The position numbers and the translations under genes are program-made. Source: Perkinsus marinus ATCC 50983 (lineage: Eukaryota; Perkinsozoa; Perkinsida; Perkinsidae). Taken from it: 57,537 nt of DNA. Below are positions 38,308-48,601 of this stretch, piece by piece. The DNA is taken from contig NW_003215247.1 of NCBI RefSeq assembly GCF_000006405.1, forward strand, positions 9,708-67,244. Reading direction: 5' to 3'. Below the pieces are notes generated by a model that saw nothing but the letters and a program-made list of their open reading frames with translations, did no database searches and was not told the origin of the DNA. Numbering within the stretch: the first letter of the stretch is position 1; each line of letters opens with the position of its first letter.

Positions 38308-40185
38308 ATGAATATATACTCAATATTATCAGCTTTTACCATCTCCATAATGTCAAACGGCTCGATCTCTGCTCGCCCATCGACGGACGACGTAGCCCAC
38401 CGACCTCATATTGCTGTCATCGGCGCCGGACTAGCTGGACTCACCTGTGCTACTTACCTCGTCATGAATGGAGTTAGAGTCACGTTGATTGAGAAGGAGG
38501 CTAGGATGGGCGGCCAGTGCTGGACGCGATACGAGGACAATGGGGTGAGCTCATTGGGCACTATAGCGGTCCTTTGCTGTATAGTAGTTCCTATTGAGTA
38601 TAACGATGGACTATAGATCTGTGATACAGTGTAGAGTGTATATCATATAGATGTTATGTTGGTGATGCAGTTATAGAGTATAAGGAGGACTCTCGGTGTG
38701 TCGCTATCATCTTGTTGAACAACAACATCATCGTTTTCACACGAGCTTATTCTTGCAGGTTACTTGGGAGGCTGGTGGTGAAGGCTTCGTCCGTCGAGCT
38801 GTTGCAGTACCTAGAATAGCGAGGGCGCTTGGCATCGAGGAGGATATCGTCCCCCAGGAGCCTGTTGAGAACTACGAGATTGACGAGAACTGTACTAGCG
38901 TCCCCCCACTGGTTTGTACTCTATTCTCGATGGTGGTTAGATACACTGATCCAGTTGGACCGAGGAGTAGCTGCAAAGAAGCTGGGCTTCCAGGTCAAGA
39001 AGGAGGACTTCGGCCGAGGTGAGAATCGCATGGTCATGTTATTCATCAGTGGAGAATACACTTCTCGTTATAACTGGGCTGCGTTACACTTCACTTTCAC
39101 CCGTGATATAAAAACACTAGTGAAAAATATATTTCACGACAACCGCATGACACTGATATAACGTTTTTCACAGAGTATTACGGCAACTCGCGTGAGACAG
39201 GTGAAACTCCAGTGTCGAAATATATGTTTGCTTTCCTCAGCTGAACTCAAGAGATTCCTCGTTACAATATGACGCTTCAGGCTAGAAGTGTACTAAAACA
39301 ACATGAATTTCGCAAAATTTCTTCAAAATTTTCATCTTGTCGGCACCACACGTAGTTGACCACGTGAGTATTTTCCAACACTGCTATACATTGCCGAGTA
39401 TCGTTATTGTAGGTATCTCTAGTTTCCGAAGAGGTATGGGAGAGCTGATCGATTCAATGCACTCATGTCTCGAGGAATCACCTCTTTGCGATATCAAACT
39501 CAACACCGAGGTCTCTTTACTCGAACGTGGTGCTGATGCCGCAAGGACGAGAGTGACATGGGATGGTGGCGAGATGGTTGCGGATGAAGTAGTGATCGCC
39601 ACACCGGAGAAGGCGGCTTGCGCTATGCTTGGGGAAGAGCCTTTCCATGGTGAGCTTATGAGCCATGTGTCCGTCTACTGCCTGGTCCGGGAACTCAGTG
39701 AAAGCGAAGGCTGGCACAGTTTCTCGATCCCTGCGGACATGCAGAGCGATTTCGATGGTCTGCGTGCTGTGGCACTCGTAGATGAGAAGTTCCCTGGTAG
39801 ATCTCCTCCAGGGACGGCGTTGTTTAGATGCTACTACAGGCCTCGTACTGAGCCCTTGAGGAATTGGTCTGATGATGAATGGTCTCAGCTGGCCTCTCGA
39901 GCTCTGATGAAGATATGCTCGCTTGCGGATCATGACGTGTTGGCGTCCTACGTATCCCGATGGGATTCTGCACTACCGGTTTTCAATGATGAGTACCGCG
40001 CGGCCGTCGAAAAACTGAGGGGGTCGGTCGCAGACCAGCATGTTCATCTTATCGGGGCGGCTTTCGCTGGGGCTGGCATCGAGGCGGCGGTGAAGTCTGG
40101 CGAGGATGCAGCTGTAGAAATACTCAAGATGAGGCCCCAGTTCAATGCGGTCGTTGCCTCTATGGAAACTCACCAATCGGTATGA
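38308..40185 (+). CDS. FAD-dependent oxidoreductase, protoporphyrinogen-oxidase-like, 406 aa
   Basis: Four exons in frame (38308-38544, 38759-38891, 38941-39018, 39413-40185) give 1221 nt. The N terminus holds the dinucleotide-binding fold IAVIGAGLAGLTCATYL with the acidic strand end LIEKE and a following GG. FVRRAVAVPRIARALGIEED resembles the segment after the FAD motif in HemY-type protoporphyrinogen oxidases. GMGELIDSM, DEVVIATPEKAA and the C-terminal HVHLIGAAFAGAGIEAAVKS (FAD-binding end, with SGEDAA) complete the amine-oxidase fold. Protoporphyrinogen oxidase performs the penultimate step of heme synthesis. A polyamine or other flavin amine oxidase is the alternative, and 406 aa is somewhat short. 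A second ATG at 38350 could be the start (392 aa). Intron 3 (394 nt) hosts a repeat element. Confidence 0.75.
39086..39215 (+). mobile_element. MITE-like element, TTTCACCC family, copy D (intron)
   Basis: Ends are ACACTTCACTTTCACC and the inverted match GGTGAAACTCCAGTGT, 13 of 16 complementary. The core GATATAAAAACACTAGTG then AAAAATATATTTCACGAC matches copy A. It lies wholly inside the 394-nt third intron of the FAD oxidoreductase gene. Confidence 0.7.
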
Positions 40186-40233
40186 TTCGTATGGCGATCT
40201 ATGATGATATTGGACGTGCATGAGGAGAAGTTG

Positions 40234-40288
40234 CTTACTGTTCCTAACAATTTGCTTAGGACCTTGGTTCGAATCCTAGGTCCTCCGT
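40234..40288 (+). other. tRNA-like hairpin, no complete tRNA
   Basis: GGACCTTGG, loop TTCGAAT and CCTAGGTCC form a 9-bp stem with one mismatch that looks like an extended T-arm, followed by TCCG. Just upstream TCCTAA...TTAGGA can form an anticodon-like stem with an 8-nt loop. D-arm and acceptor pairing are absent. It lies between two plus-strand genes. Confidence 0.35.
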
Positions 40289-40426
40289 TTTATCTCCTCG
40301 AAGTGTCCCGGCAGCTAGCCTCAACTTTCACACAGCCAGACTCGTGTTAGTATAGTCAATAATTTTGAATTCGTGCGTTCCTCTCGGAGACGTAACTGTG
40401 ACTAGTCGCTGTTGTAGTACTAATAC

Positions 40427-41246
40427 ATGACAGACGAGGATTCAAGGCAGTGCCAGAAGAAATCATCTCATCACCAACCTGCTGCTGCTGCTGGTGGTAA
40501 AGGCAGCAGCATACTGTATTGGAGTTTCATCTCGTGGTTGGTGCCATTCATCGTTTCGATTCCCTTCTTCGATGATGAGGGCGAGCTCCAGCTGGAGGAG
40601 TATACGTTCAAAAACTGTATGGTGAGACAGAAGTTTGTTATCTGGTTTCATTTGAAGCCATTCTCAGGTTATTGTTGGAACTTCTTGTGGCCTAGGGTGT
40701 TTACTGCGAGTGTGCCCTAAGGACCGTCCTCTTTCCTATCTGAGGGCTCTATGGCTCTCTGCATGTTTCATCGGTATGAACTTGCTCCTAGACACTCTAA
40801 TATTGCTTCCCCTATTGAAGGCCAGGCCGGCTAGGGAAGGTACGTAGAGTTGGAAGAGTGACTCGGCAATGATCAGTGTGGGGGGGGGGGGGGAATATGC
40901 GCATTGTCAACTATATGTGCTAGTGACAATGAGAACATTCTGAGGAACATTTTGGGAATTCTTGTTGGTTTCTGTACACTTCTACTCGAATTTGTATGCA
41001 ATTGAGGGAATGCTCGAGCTCAGTTGAGGGAAGCGAACATACATTGCAACACTGCGTCACCATCATTTCTGCAAACGTTTTTATTTTCCGTGAGCAATAC
41101 GCCCGTTACCAGCAGGTACCGAGGAGACCTTCGGGACGTACTTCCGCAAGATTGGCACGGTGTACTTGTCGATAATCCCACAGACTCTTGCTCTAAGCGC
41201 TGCGAGTCATTGGTGCGATTCAGTTGCACGGAGCAGGGAAAATTAG
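40427..41246 (+). CDS. four-span membrane protein of prokaryotic-type family, 165 aa
   Basis: Three exons in frame (40427-40621, 40668-40839, 41116-41246) total 498 nt. After a Gln/His/Ala-rich N terminus of about 28 residues come four hydrophobic spans: ILYWSFISWLVPFIVSIPFF; CMVIVGTSCGLGCLL; WLSACFIGMNLLLDTLILLP; YFRKIGTVYLSIIPQTLAL. The WLxPFxVSxxFF-D-xxGEL and FK-x-x-MxxVG pattern, the N-LLLD-xxxLLPL span and the IG-xxYLSI end recall small uncharacterised integral membrane proteins of bacteria and archaea. That family memory is not backed by a search. The intron between spans 1 and 2 is 46 nt; the second intron (276 nt) carries the introner-like repeat. Confidence 0.68.
40840..41115 (+). 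repeat. introner-like repeat, copy 2 (intron of four-span gene)
   Basis: This 276-nt intron has a GTACGT donor and CAG acceptor, joined in phase 1, and holds the repeat from about 40880 to 41057. A run of 14 G (40880-40893) opens it, followed by GAATATGCGCATTGTCAACT, TTTTGGGAATTC, GGTTTCTGTACACTTCTA, CTCGAATTTGTATG and GCTCAGTTGAGGGAAGCGAA. It shares order and sequence with copies 1 and 3. Confidence 0.72.
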
Positions 41247-42160
41247 ATATGAAATAATTTCCTGAAAAGTGCTAGTACTGCGTTCTCAATGACCAATGAT
41301 TGGCTGATATTATTCATGCGCGATCGTAGTGTTCTCGCCTTTGGAAGGCACAGTTGAACTGAAACCCTTAGAATTGAGAAGAGCGTCTTAATTCAAGCAC
41401 CAGCGGCCGTTTAATGGCGTGCGCCATACACATAGGCATACTCGGCACAGGAGGATGCTGCTAACCTGGTTCGTGTCGCGTGTACCATTGATTCATATTA
41501 TCTCTTTTCACGAAAACCGTGCTATGACGAACCCATCCAAGTGCAACAACATCCGTATGTTGCCTCTTCCTTAAGCGATGTCGATCAAGCTCCTTCGTAT
41601 CATACAATATCCTGCACTGTAGTAGCAGTACTAACACCATACTCTACAGAAATATCTCATCTTCTGAGCGACAAGTATCATATCAGTATTGACAGTTTCG
41701 AAGAGAACGATGGCTCAACGATGAAAAACCGGTCGGATTCGCTAGGACCAGCAGCGATATGAATCGTAATGTACAGTCTCAAATATAACACAACAGCCGC
41801 GGGTTCACGCGAGGAAACATCTACTAACTCTTACAGATGATAGCCATAAAAGCATTGATCCGTCTCATCGAGCACCAAAACTTTATTTCGTCGGCGGCAT
41901 GTAAGCACTAGTGAATAAATGCCTTGCCTTTCGAATCGGGTTGGGCTTGTTATCGATACGTTCGATGTAATCACCGTAACTCGACGGATCCATAAACTGA
42001 TAGAGAGTGACGTCCAGTAAGGTCCAGCAAGATGGAAGGACTCACCTGGTATGATCCAGCAGGCTGTTCCTCTTCTGGGGTTGGGAATAGCTGCGTGTCC
42101 GGATTATTATTTCCATAAGGAATCATACCAAACCTCCCTGCAAAATGAATCTCATTTATT
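41247..42160. other. intergenic, no gene recognised
   Basis: Frames at 41541-41762 (+) and 41971-42234 (-) have no signature. The right part may hold 3' exons or UTR of the minus-strand membrane-protein gene. Confidence 0.35.
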
Positions 42161-43590
42161 TCATGATAGGAAAAGCATATTACATTGGACCTTATCGGGT
42201 ACTCCCTGTAAGGGAAGAGGCTCCTCTTCATCAACCTTCAAAGCTTCACATCTGAGATACATCAGATCGGAAAGTGAAAATGTTCCAACGAGAACCGCAA
42301 AGGCCGTGCCACAAAAGCCCACATTACAGCTTGGAAAAACTCCTCTGCTCGGTTGCCTCCGAGATAGCCTTATCCCACAAGCCATTGAGCCTGTTGCAGG
42401 TATCATTATACTCCTTTTCCTGAATAGTAAAGCGCTGAGTTGATTTGAGTGGTAGCAGGGACACCGACCTTCTTCGCCTCAGCCTGTTGCTTAGTATCCC
42501 AGAAGCCCTTATCAGCCAACTCGTTAGCTTGGGCGTAGGAGTGCATCTTGTCTAGATAGAACCTTCGAAAGAAGCTGGTAGAAGACAACCACAAGGATGA
42601 ACTCTCACCAGTGGTTGTTCATGTCCCCATAAGTATATCGTAGAGATAGAGAATAGGCCAACCACAAACCAAAGACAGCGACGACTTTCTGAGGGTATTA
42701 CGCATGAGTCTATAACTCATCGGCTACATTACATGTAAAAAACCTGGGCAGTTATACTGCACGAACCGGCCTAGAGGCTGCGTCACATACTGAGCCGATT
42801 CCTTGGCCACCCCAAACATGGATTTAGCTGAGACAATCGGCGAGTGATACTAAAGGGATTGCTTCTGACTTTACCGATGTTTTCCATGGCTGGTCTCCTA
42901 GCTCTCAGCCACATAGTGGCGGGAACGTAGTTCCAGTGAGCACCAAAGTAATGCTTGTCGGGAATGGAGGGTTGGTAGCAATACTTCAAGTAGTCCTGAA
43001 ACAATAAATGCTTATGAGAGAGCTCGACAAAATAGTCGTATAGAAAATCACATATCAGTGGCCTGCGAAGACGAGTGACAGCAAAGCTCGTCAGAGGCAT
43101 TAGCCTGGGCACAGAATTCTCCCAGACTGCGCCGAAGGAGGTTCATAACGATAAGGAGCGAATCAGAGTTTCTATTGAGACTATAAGCATTGATTCCATG
43201 TTGCGAGCGGCATAGTCGTGTCCTTCTTCGAGACAATAGACCATCACAGTGTAGATGATGACCATCCACACGAGAGCGTTCAAGGGCGTGGAGCACCAAA
43301 GTATTCCTACCTTGCTGGGAAGCGTCCATCTTGGTTTCACATCCCCGCCGCCAGACCTCGCGATTCGAGAGAAGCGTAAAAGGCCCCGTTGAACAGACAT
43401 AACCAATGATACACGGAGATATGTGCAGACGTTCGCAGAGGTGACCATGAAAAGTCATATCGATCACGATGGCGTGCGCGTTGTTTCGGAAAAGCATCGT
43501 GAGACACGAGCATACGCGTGCAGCCTCTACACCATCCTGAGACATCTCTTTGCCTGGGGGTTCTGATCCGATTCGTGAGTAGAAGAGCAT
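42161..43590 (-). CDS. unidentified multi-exon membrane protein, possibly a mitochondrial complex subunit
   Basis: From 5' to 3' on the minus strand the coding-like pieces are: TMLFRNNAHAIVIDMTFHGH and possibly VYHWLCLFNGAFYASLESRG in overlapping frames (43590-43340); LNALVWMVIIYTVMVYCLEE (about 43290-43230); AVWENSVPRLMPLTSF (about 43130); DYLKYCYQPSIPDKHYFGAH (about 42995); GVAKESAQYVTQPLGRF (about 42815); VVAVFGLWLAYSLSLRYTYG (about 42690); and DKMHSYAQANELADKGFW (about 42550). Small hydrophobic segments with Tyr/Trp-rich loops are typical of alveolate mitochondrial inner-membrane subunits, but no family was recognised. The first frame could alternatively start at 43681. Exon junctions are only partly consistent and two genes may be present. 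Confidence 0.42.
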
Positions 43591-43695
43591 GCTTTCGCTT
43601 CTGATTCGTGACCCTGTCCTTGCTGACTCGAAAACTGTGCTTTAGAGTGCTCTGGGTTGCGCTAGCATCAGTTTTATACATTTTGTTGTGATTTT

Positions 43696-46637
43696 ATGGC
43701 TCTTCGCTCCAAAGACGCTGATTTTGAGAACTTCTGCACCCAGGCCAAGTCTCTGATGGGTAATAGTAACAGCATCGGTCGCCTCTAGGGGAGGCTAAAG
43801 GGTAGGAACATGCCACTGTAACGGCAGGTAACGACCTAGACGATGATTGGCTCCTTGAGATGTGGAGTGGTGCAGATGGCGATCTCAATAGAGCTCTCAA
43901 TCATGTACCGAGTAGCTAGGAGAATTTTACTAGAGGAAGTGCTGCTCTTCTTAGGTCCTGGACTCACCTGAAGACAAGGTTAAGCGAAGCGGAGGGGGGC
44001 ATAAGTAAGAAGCTCTCTATGAGCAATCTCACGAAAAGGACTCTATGCTAGGTCTAGTAGTGCTGCTGCTCCTCCTCCGCCGCAGCCGCCGGCACCCAAG
44101 ACCCCCAAGAAGAAGAAGCATCATAAGCCTTCTCCTCCTCCGGCACCTGCAGCTGATTGGGATGACGAGTAATATGATTAGACGATTCTTGACAGAATTG
44201 ATACAGCCGTCGCGATATACGATAGACGATATAAAGTACCGGTGGTCAGCTTGCCGTTTTTGCTAGGTACGATGATCCGTTCTTCCAAACGCCAGTACCA
44301 GCAGCCCCTCCTGCACCTGCTCCCCAAGCAGCAGCAGCACCTCCACCACCACCTCCTCCTCCTCCTCAGCAGCAGCAGCAGCAGCAACCACCAGCTACGG
44401 TAGGTTCTCCGTACGGTAGGGCTTTGTTCCTACCATCAGCGTGCTCATAGGCCCCTGCTGTGCAACAACAAGGATATCAGCAGCCTGGTTACCCACCGCA
44501 GATGATGCCATCTCAGCCGGTAAGGGGTCATGGGGTACCAGTTATTGTAGTGAGTGAATTTTAGGGAATGTATTATAATGGACCTCAGCAGCCTATGAAT
44601 ACAATGCCCAATATGGCCATGCCGCCTCAGACCATGCCGGGGATGATGCCAGTAGGGATCATCTCAACTCTGCGAGCGAGATCGTTACCCACGCCCGATC
44701 CACTTGAGAGAATGCGTCTAACTCCTGGCGAAATGTTCTCATTTTTCGAGCTTATTGTGGTAGTCACCGAATCGTCTTCAGACACAGCCGGTAGGCATGG
44801 GACCGCCTGGTACGATGCCGCCTCAACAGTTGCCCATGGGTCCGATGAATCCTCAGGGTCTGCAGACACAACAACAAATGATGTTTGTAAGTCTTCCATG
44901 GTTGGTCGCTGTTAGCTTGTGTAACGGCTTGGTCTCAGATACAAAATCAACAACAGCAGCTACTCGTTAATCTTAAGTATCAACTGGATACGGTAATAGG
45001 GCTCAGCCAAAGTTGATATCTGCCGAGTAGTAGTTTTCTAGTGTGCACGTATAAATTAAAACATCTTTTTTAATCGCAGTTTTTCTGTATAGTGTGAGTT
45101 GTCTCCTCACCTTCCATCTCTCCGATGTTGTCAGGTGCTAGCTAATCCCGCCATGTTGCAAAACCCCATGCTCATGCAGCAGCTGTACGATACTATGTCT
45201 GTGAGTAGACGTTGTTGTCTGTTCTCATGGGAGCCTTGTTTTGGGTATCTTAGGCTGCAATGGAGGCACCGGCTACAACTCTACAGCTTTCTGAAAAAGC
45301 TCGACAGAATGAGCAGACGGCGCAGTTCATACAGATGATGCAGGTAGTGATATGCAGAAAGGGCCCCAGGAGAGGAATCAAAATTAGTCTACACGCTAAG
45401 CCAGTTGTCCACGTATATAAGTGGTTTCATCCCGCCATTGAGTATCCTGAGAGAGCTTGCCCTGACTAAGTCGTTGGTGAAATTTTCGTCATTGTTTGTG
45501 GAACTCGCTATTGCAGATCCTGTTGATATAGCAATCGTATTGTTTATCACTGGCTGTTCAGGCACAGATATCTCAAATGTTGGGTAATCCCCAGGTTGCG
45601 GCAAACCCTCAACTCTTGCAACATCTCAATACTCAAATGAATCAACTACGACTCATCACGATGCAGCATGTAAGAGCGGCGCTTTCATCTCGAATGCCTA
45701 TATTGTTTTATATGCTTTAGGTTGCCTCCCAGAATCTGTTGGCGAATCCTGCAACGTCTCTCGCTCTGTCGTCGTCTCTTCTGGATAAGAGTCTTGGCTT
45801 CTCGTCCACGCCAGATCTCAAGAGTGCGCTAGCCGGTAGTGTTCCTTATAGTTGTCTGATATGCACCGGAAAGGTCTGTCTCAGAGCTCTCTGACTCGGA
45901 TGAAGATGATGACGATGAGGAGTCGGATGGCGAGTGGTGGAAGGGGAAATCGGCCCCGAGCAAGAAATCAAAAAAAGCTGTGAGTCGATAGCGCAGGGGT
46001 GGAGAATATGCACATGGTCAACTACATGCGTTGGTGGCAATACCGGAGTTGTGAAAAAATTTTGGAAAATTCATATTGGTTTCTGAGCATTTCTATCCGA
46101 ATTCGTATATGATTAATTAGTGAAGATACTCCGGGGCTCAACTGAGGGAGTCCAATATATATTCCGATTATAGTGATGACGAGACGTTGCTGCACAGTCT
46201 TGTTCGTCAGGGGTCCACGCCTGATTTATCCGCTACGAATCCCTTCAATGAACCGGAGGGGGAGGACGAGGTTGATGACGAGATAGCGACCAAGAAGAAG
46301 GATCGTAAGTTGGATGTGCATTGTGCCCAGTTATAAGAGCGCTGAAGGTGATCTCTAGGTCGGAAGGGGAAGAAGCGTACAGCATCAGCAAAGAGGATCA
46401 ACAAGCTCATACGGAAGATAGGACTACGCCAGGCGCCAGTTGTTGCTCCTAGTAATGTCATTGTTGCCGATGCATGTCTGAGTATGCTTGCCAGGTGCTT
46501 CTCAGAGTAGCGCTATGATGATGATGCCGCCCCAGACGACCCCAATGGGTGGGTACTATCCGGGATATGGCCAACAGCAAGGATTCCCAACTGTTCCCAA
46601 TATGATGTATCCGAGAACCACAGGATACATGATTTAG
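43696..46637 (+). CDS. UBA-like domain protein with Pro/Gln/Met-rich body, many exons
   Basis: The start is MALRSKDADFENFCTQAKSL (ATG 43696). The next pieces include DDDWLLEMWSGADGDLNRAL, whose GDLNRAL fits the last helix of a UBA/CUE-type ubiquitin-binding fold. A Pro/Lys-rich stretch (PPAPKTPKKKKHHKPSPPP) and low-complexity Pro/Gln runs follow, then MNTMPNMAMPPQTMPGMMP. Repeated motifs read LANPAMLQNPMLMQQL, LGNPQVAANPQLLQHL and LLANPATSLALS, which resemble STI1/ubiquilin-type helices. The end has an acidic DSDEDDDDEE, a basic KGKKRTASAKRINKLIRK and a Gly/Tyr-rich tail (stop 46635-46637). A shuttle-factor-like role (ubiquilin-type) is inference; there is no ubiquitin-like domain. The intron 45980-46173 carries the introner-like repeat. 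Confidence 0.6.
45980..46173 (+). repeat. introner-like repeat, copy 3 (intron of UBA-like gene)
   Basis: The 194-nt intron (GTGAGT ... ATTATAG) lies between SKKSKKA and DDETLLHSL. From about 45993 it reads GGAGAATATGCACATGGTCA, ACTACATG, TTGGTGGCAATA, TTTTGGAAAATTCATATTGG, TTTCTGAGCATTTCTATCCG, AATTCGTATATG and GCTCAACTGAGGGAG. The repeat fills nearly the entire intron, as in copy 1. Confidence 0.72.
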
Positions 46638-47555
46638 TTTGAGGGGAAGGCTGCTCGTAGCTGAACTGAGTTATTAAGGCGATGTAGTAGTTTCTGCGCT
46701 TCCGAAGTTGTAATAGTATAATAATAAGACGAAGTGCAGTTCGTTAAGTCTACATTCACCATTGAGCCAAGGTTACGGGGTATATCAATCCAGGCAAGGC
46801 CGCCTATTTCAACGAACGATCGAGTTTTGTTTAGTTATAGAAGCAATCGAGGTGGTAAGATAGTATATGCGATGTCCCAGCACAATGAGAGGGGCACATA
46901 TAGCTCTCTAGTAGTTGAAGTAGTGTTACTGTTGCACAAAATGGTGCTTGAAAATCTTACTGGCACTTGAAATTATGCTATTCCTCGAAGAGCAAATGCT
47001 CGAATAGAGCATCTTAGGAGGGAGTAGAGAGAGGTGTTGCCAGAAGTAGAATAACTAGGTAGCCAATCACGTACTCGAAGAACTGAGAGGTTCAGTCCGA
47101 GACAAGTTGAGGAACAGCGCGAGAGGATGAGCGGTACACCAAATGTATCTTGAATATCCCACTCCTGGTCGCGCGGGCGTGGTAGGGTGGTTCGGTACGA
47201 ACCGAACCTAGAAGTATCGATGAGGGGAACACACTCAGCGGCACAAGGGCTGAGTGGCCCTCAGTGAGTGTGCCGACAGTGCGTGCCTGCACCCTCTTCG
47301 ATAATTGTTCCCGGGAGTGGAGGGATTTGGATGAAATAAAGAGGTTGCTCCAGCCCGCGACCAAGCCATGACGTACGGAAACGCGGGGAAGATCGGTTGT
47401 CCGTGAAAACAGTGAATCCTGGAAATGGTGAACCGAAATACATTTCCCGCGAACCCTGATAACAGTGAAGGAACTAGCGCGCGCCATGAGCGCGTGGCCA
47501 CAAAATTCAAGCCGAGATCACCTCACGTCATATGTGTTGTAATCGACCGGTTGGT
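46638..47555. other. intergenic with a dispersed repeat
   Basis: No supported exon. The piece 47385-47470 is an inverted copy of 49436-49552. The frame 47092-47487 (-) overlaps this repeat and is probably a by-product. Confidence 0.4.
47385..47470 (-). repeat. dispersed repeat, inverted partner of 49436-49552
   Basis: In reverse complement this reads TTCACTGTTATCAGG, then TTCACCATTTCCAGGATTCA, CTGTTTTCA and GAAGATCGG-like ends reversed. The same words in the same order occur at 49436-49552 on +. Spacing between words differs, so these are diverged copies. Confidence 0.5.
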
Positions 47556-48601
47556 CTACACCTTTTCAATCTCAAATTCAGCAAGTGAAAGAACAAATTA
47601 GATGAATGAAATTAGACTATCGACGAGTGAAAGGTGATTTTCGCGAAATGAAAGTCCAAATTCGAAATGAAAGTTCGATTTTCGTGGACCGGTTGAAAAT
47701 GAAAGTTCAAATTCGTAAATGAAATTCATGAATTCGGAAACGCAAGTTCAAATTCGTCGAACACAATACCAACGTTCGACCAATGAAAGCTCACTTTCAT
47801 TCGATGGAAGAAAATTCTCGTTAGCGTTGTGCCACGGATTGTGACTTGCGACTCGCAAATTTGGAATGCTGATGGTGCTCTACGACCTGCACTGTAATGC
47901 TAGAACATCAGGATTAGCTAAATGCTAATTCTGAAACAGTACAGTGCAATTCAAAAATTTGCAATGAAGAATTTTCAGAGATTCGAACCGGAAGATTGTT
48001 CGAGTTTGATTCTCTAATGGAGGATCTCCATTGCCCTTCCGATGACATCGGAAGGATAATCGGGTCGGCACATGTTCGGTTGGGTTTCCGAACGGCCCAA
48101 CCGGACTATCAGAACCGAACTGTGATCGACCGAATACCGAACCGGACCAAACTTCTACGAAAAGTTCAGGTTTCGACGGGTTACATCGATCCCGGACCGA
48201 CGGTCCGACGGACCGATGTGACCCAACGTTCCGGAGAACCACCCGTGAATCTCACTCAGTGCAATAACTGTTCATATTTGAGAAGTACCTCGAGCAGTCT
48301 TCGCACATTGTGCGAGTTGCCAACTCGTGGAATGTGAATAGCGCATATCGAGACGTGGCGAAAGTGGGCTTTCATTGGTCGAAATTGGTCTTGTGTTTGA
48401 CGAATTTGAACTTGCGTTTCCGAATCCATAAATTTCATTTACGAATTTGAACTTTCATTTTCAACCGGTCTCCGAAAATCGAACTTTCATTTCGAATTTG
48501 AACTTTCATCTCGTGAAAAACACCTTTCACTCGTCGAAAATCAAATTTCATTCAGCTAATTTGTTCTTTCAATTGTTGAACTTGAGATTGAAAAGGTGTA
48601 G
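47556..48601. mobile_element. 1046-bp foldback DNA transposon with ~245-bp inverted ends
   Basis: The left end (47556-47800) starts CTACACCTTTTCAATCTCAA; the right end (48360-48601) is its complement, roughly 90% identical by eye. The ends contain repeated AATGAAAGTTCAAATTCG-like units. Both sides are flanked by TGGT (47552-47555 and 48602-48605), a likely 4-bp target duplication. The middle (~560 bp) is rich in nested hairpins (for example around 48170-48225) and has only chance frames, so the element is non-autonomous. Confidence 0.8.

Noticed and set aside
44041-44266. Arg/Leu-rich plus-strand frame (73 codons)
   Set aside because: It is an out-of-frame reading of the Pro/Lys-rich exon of the UBA-like gene.
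47925-48337. Overlapping frames in the foldback element middle as a possible transposase
   Set aside because: Composition follows the hairpins (repeated CCGAACCGG-like words) and no nuclease motif is present on either strand.
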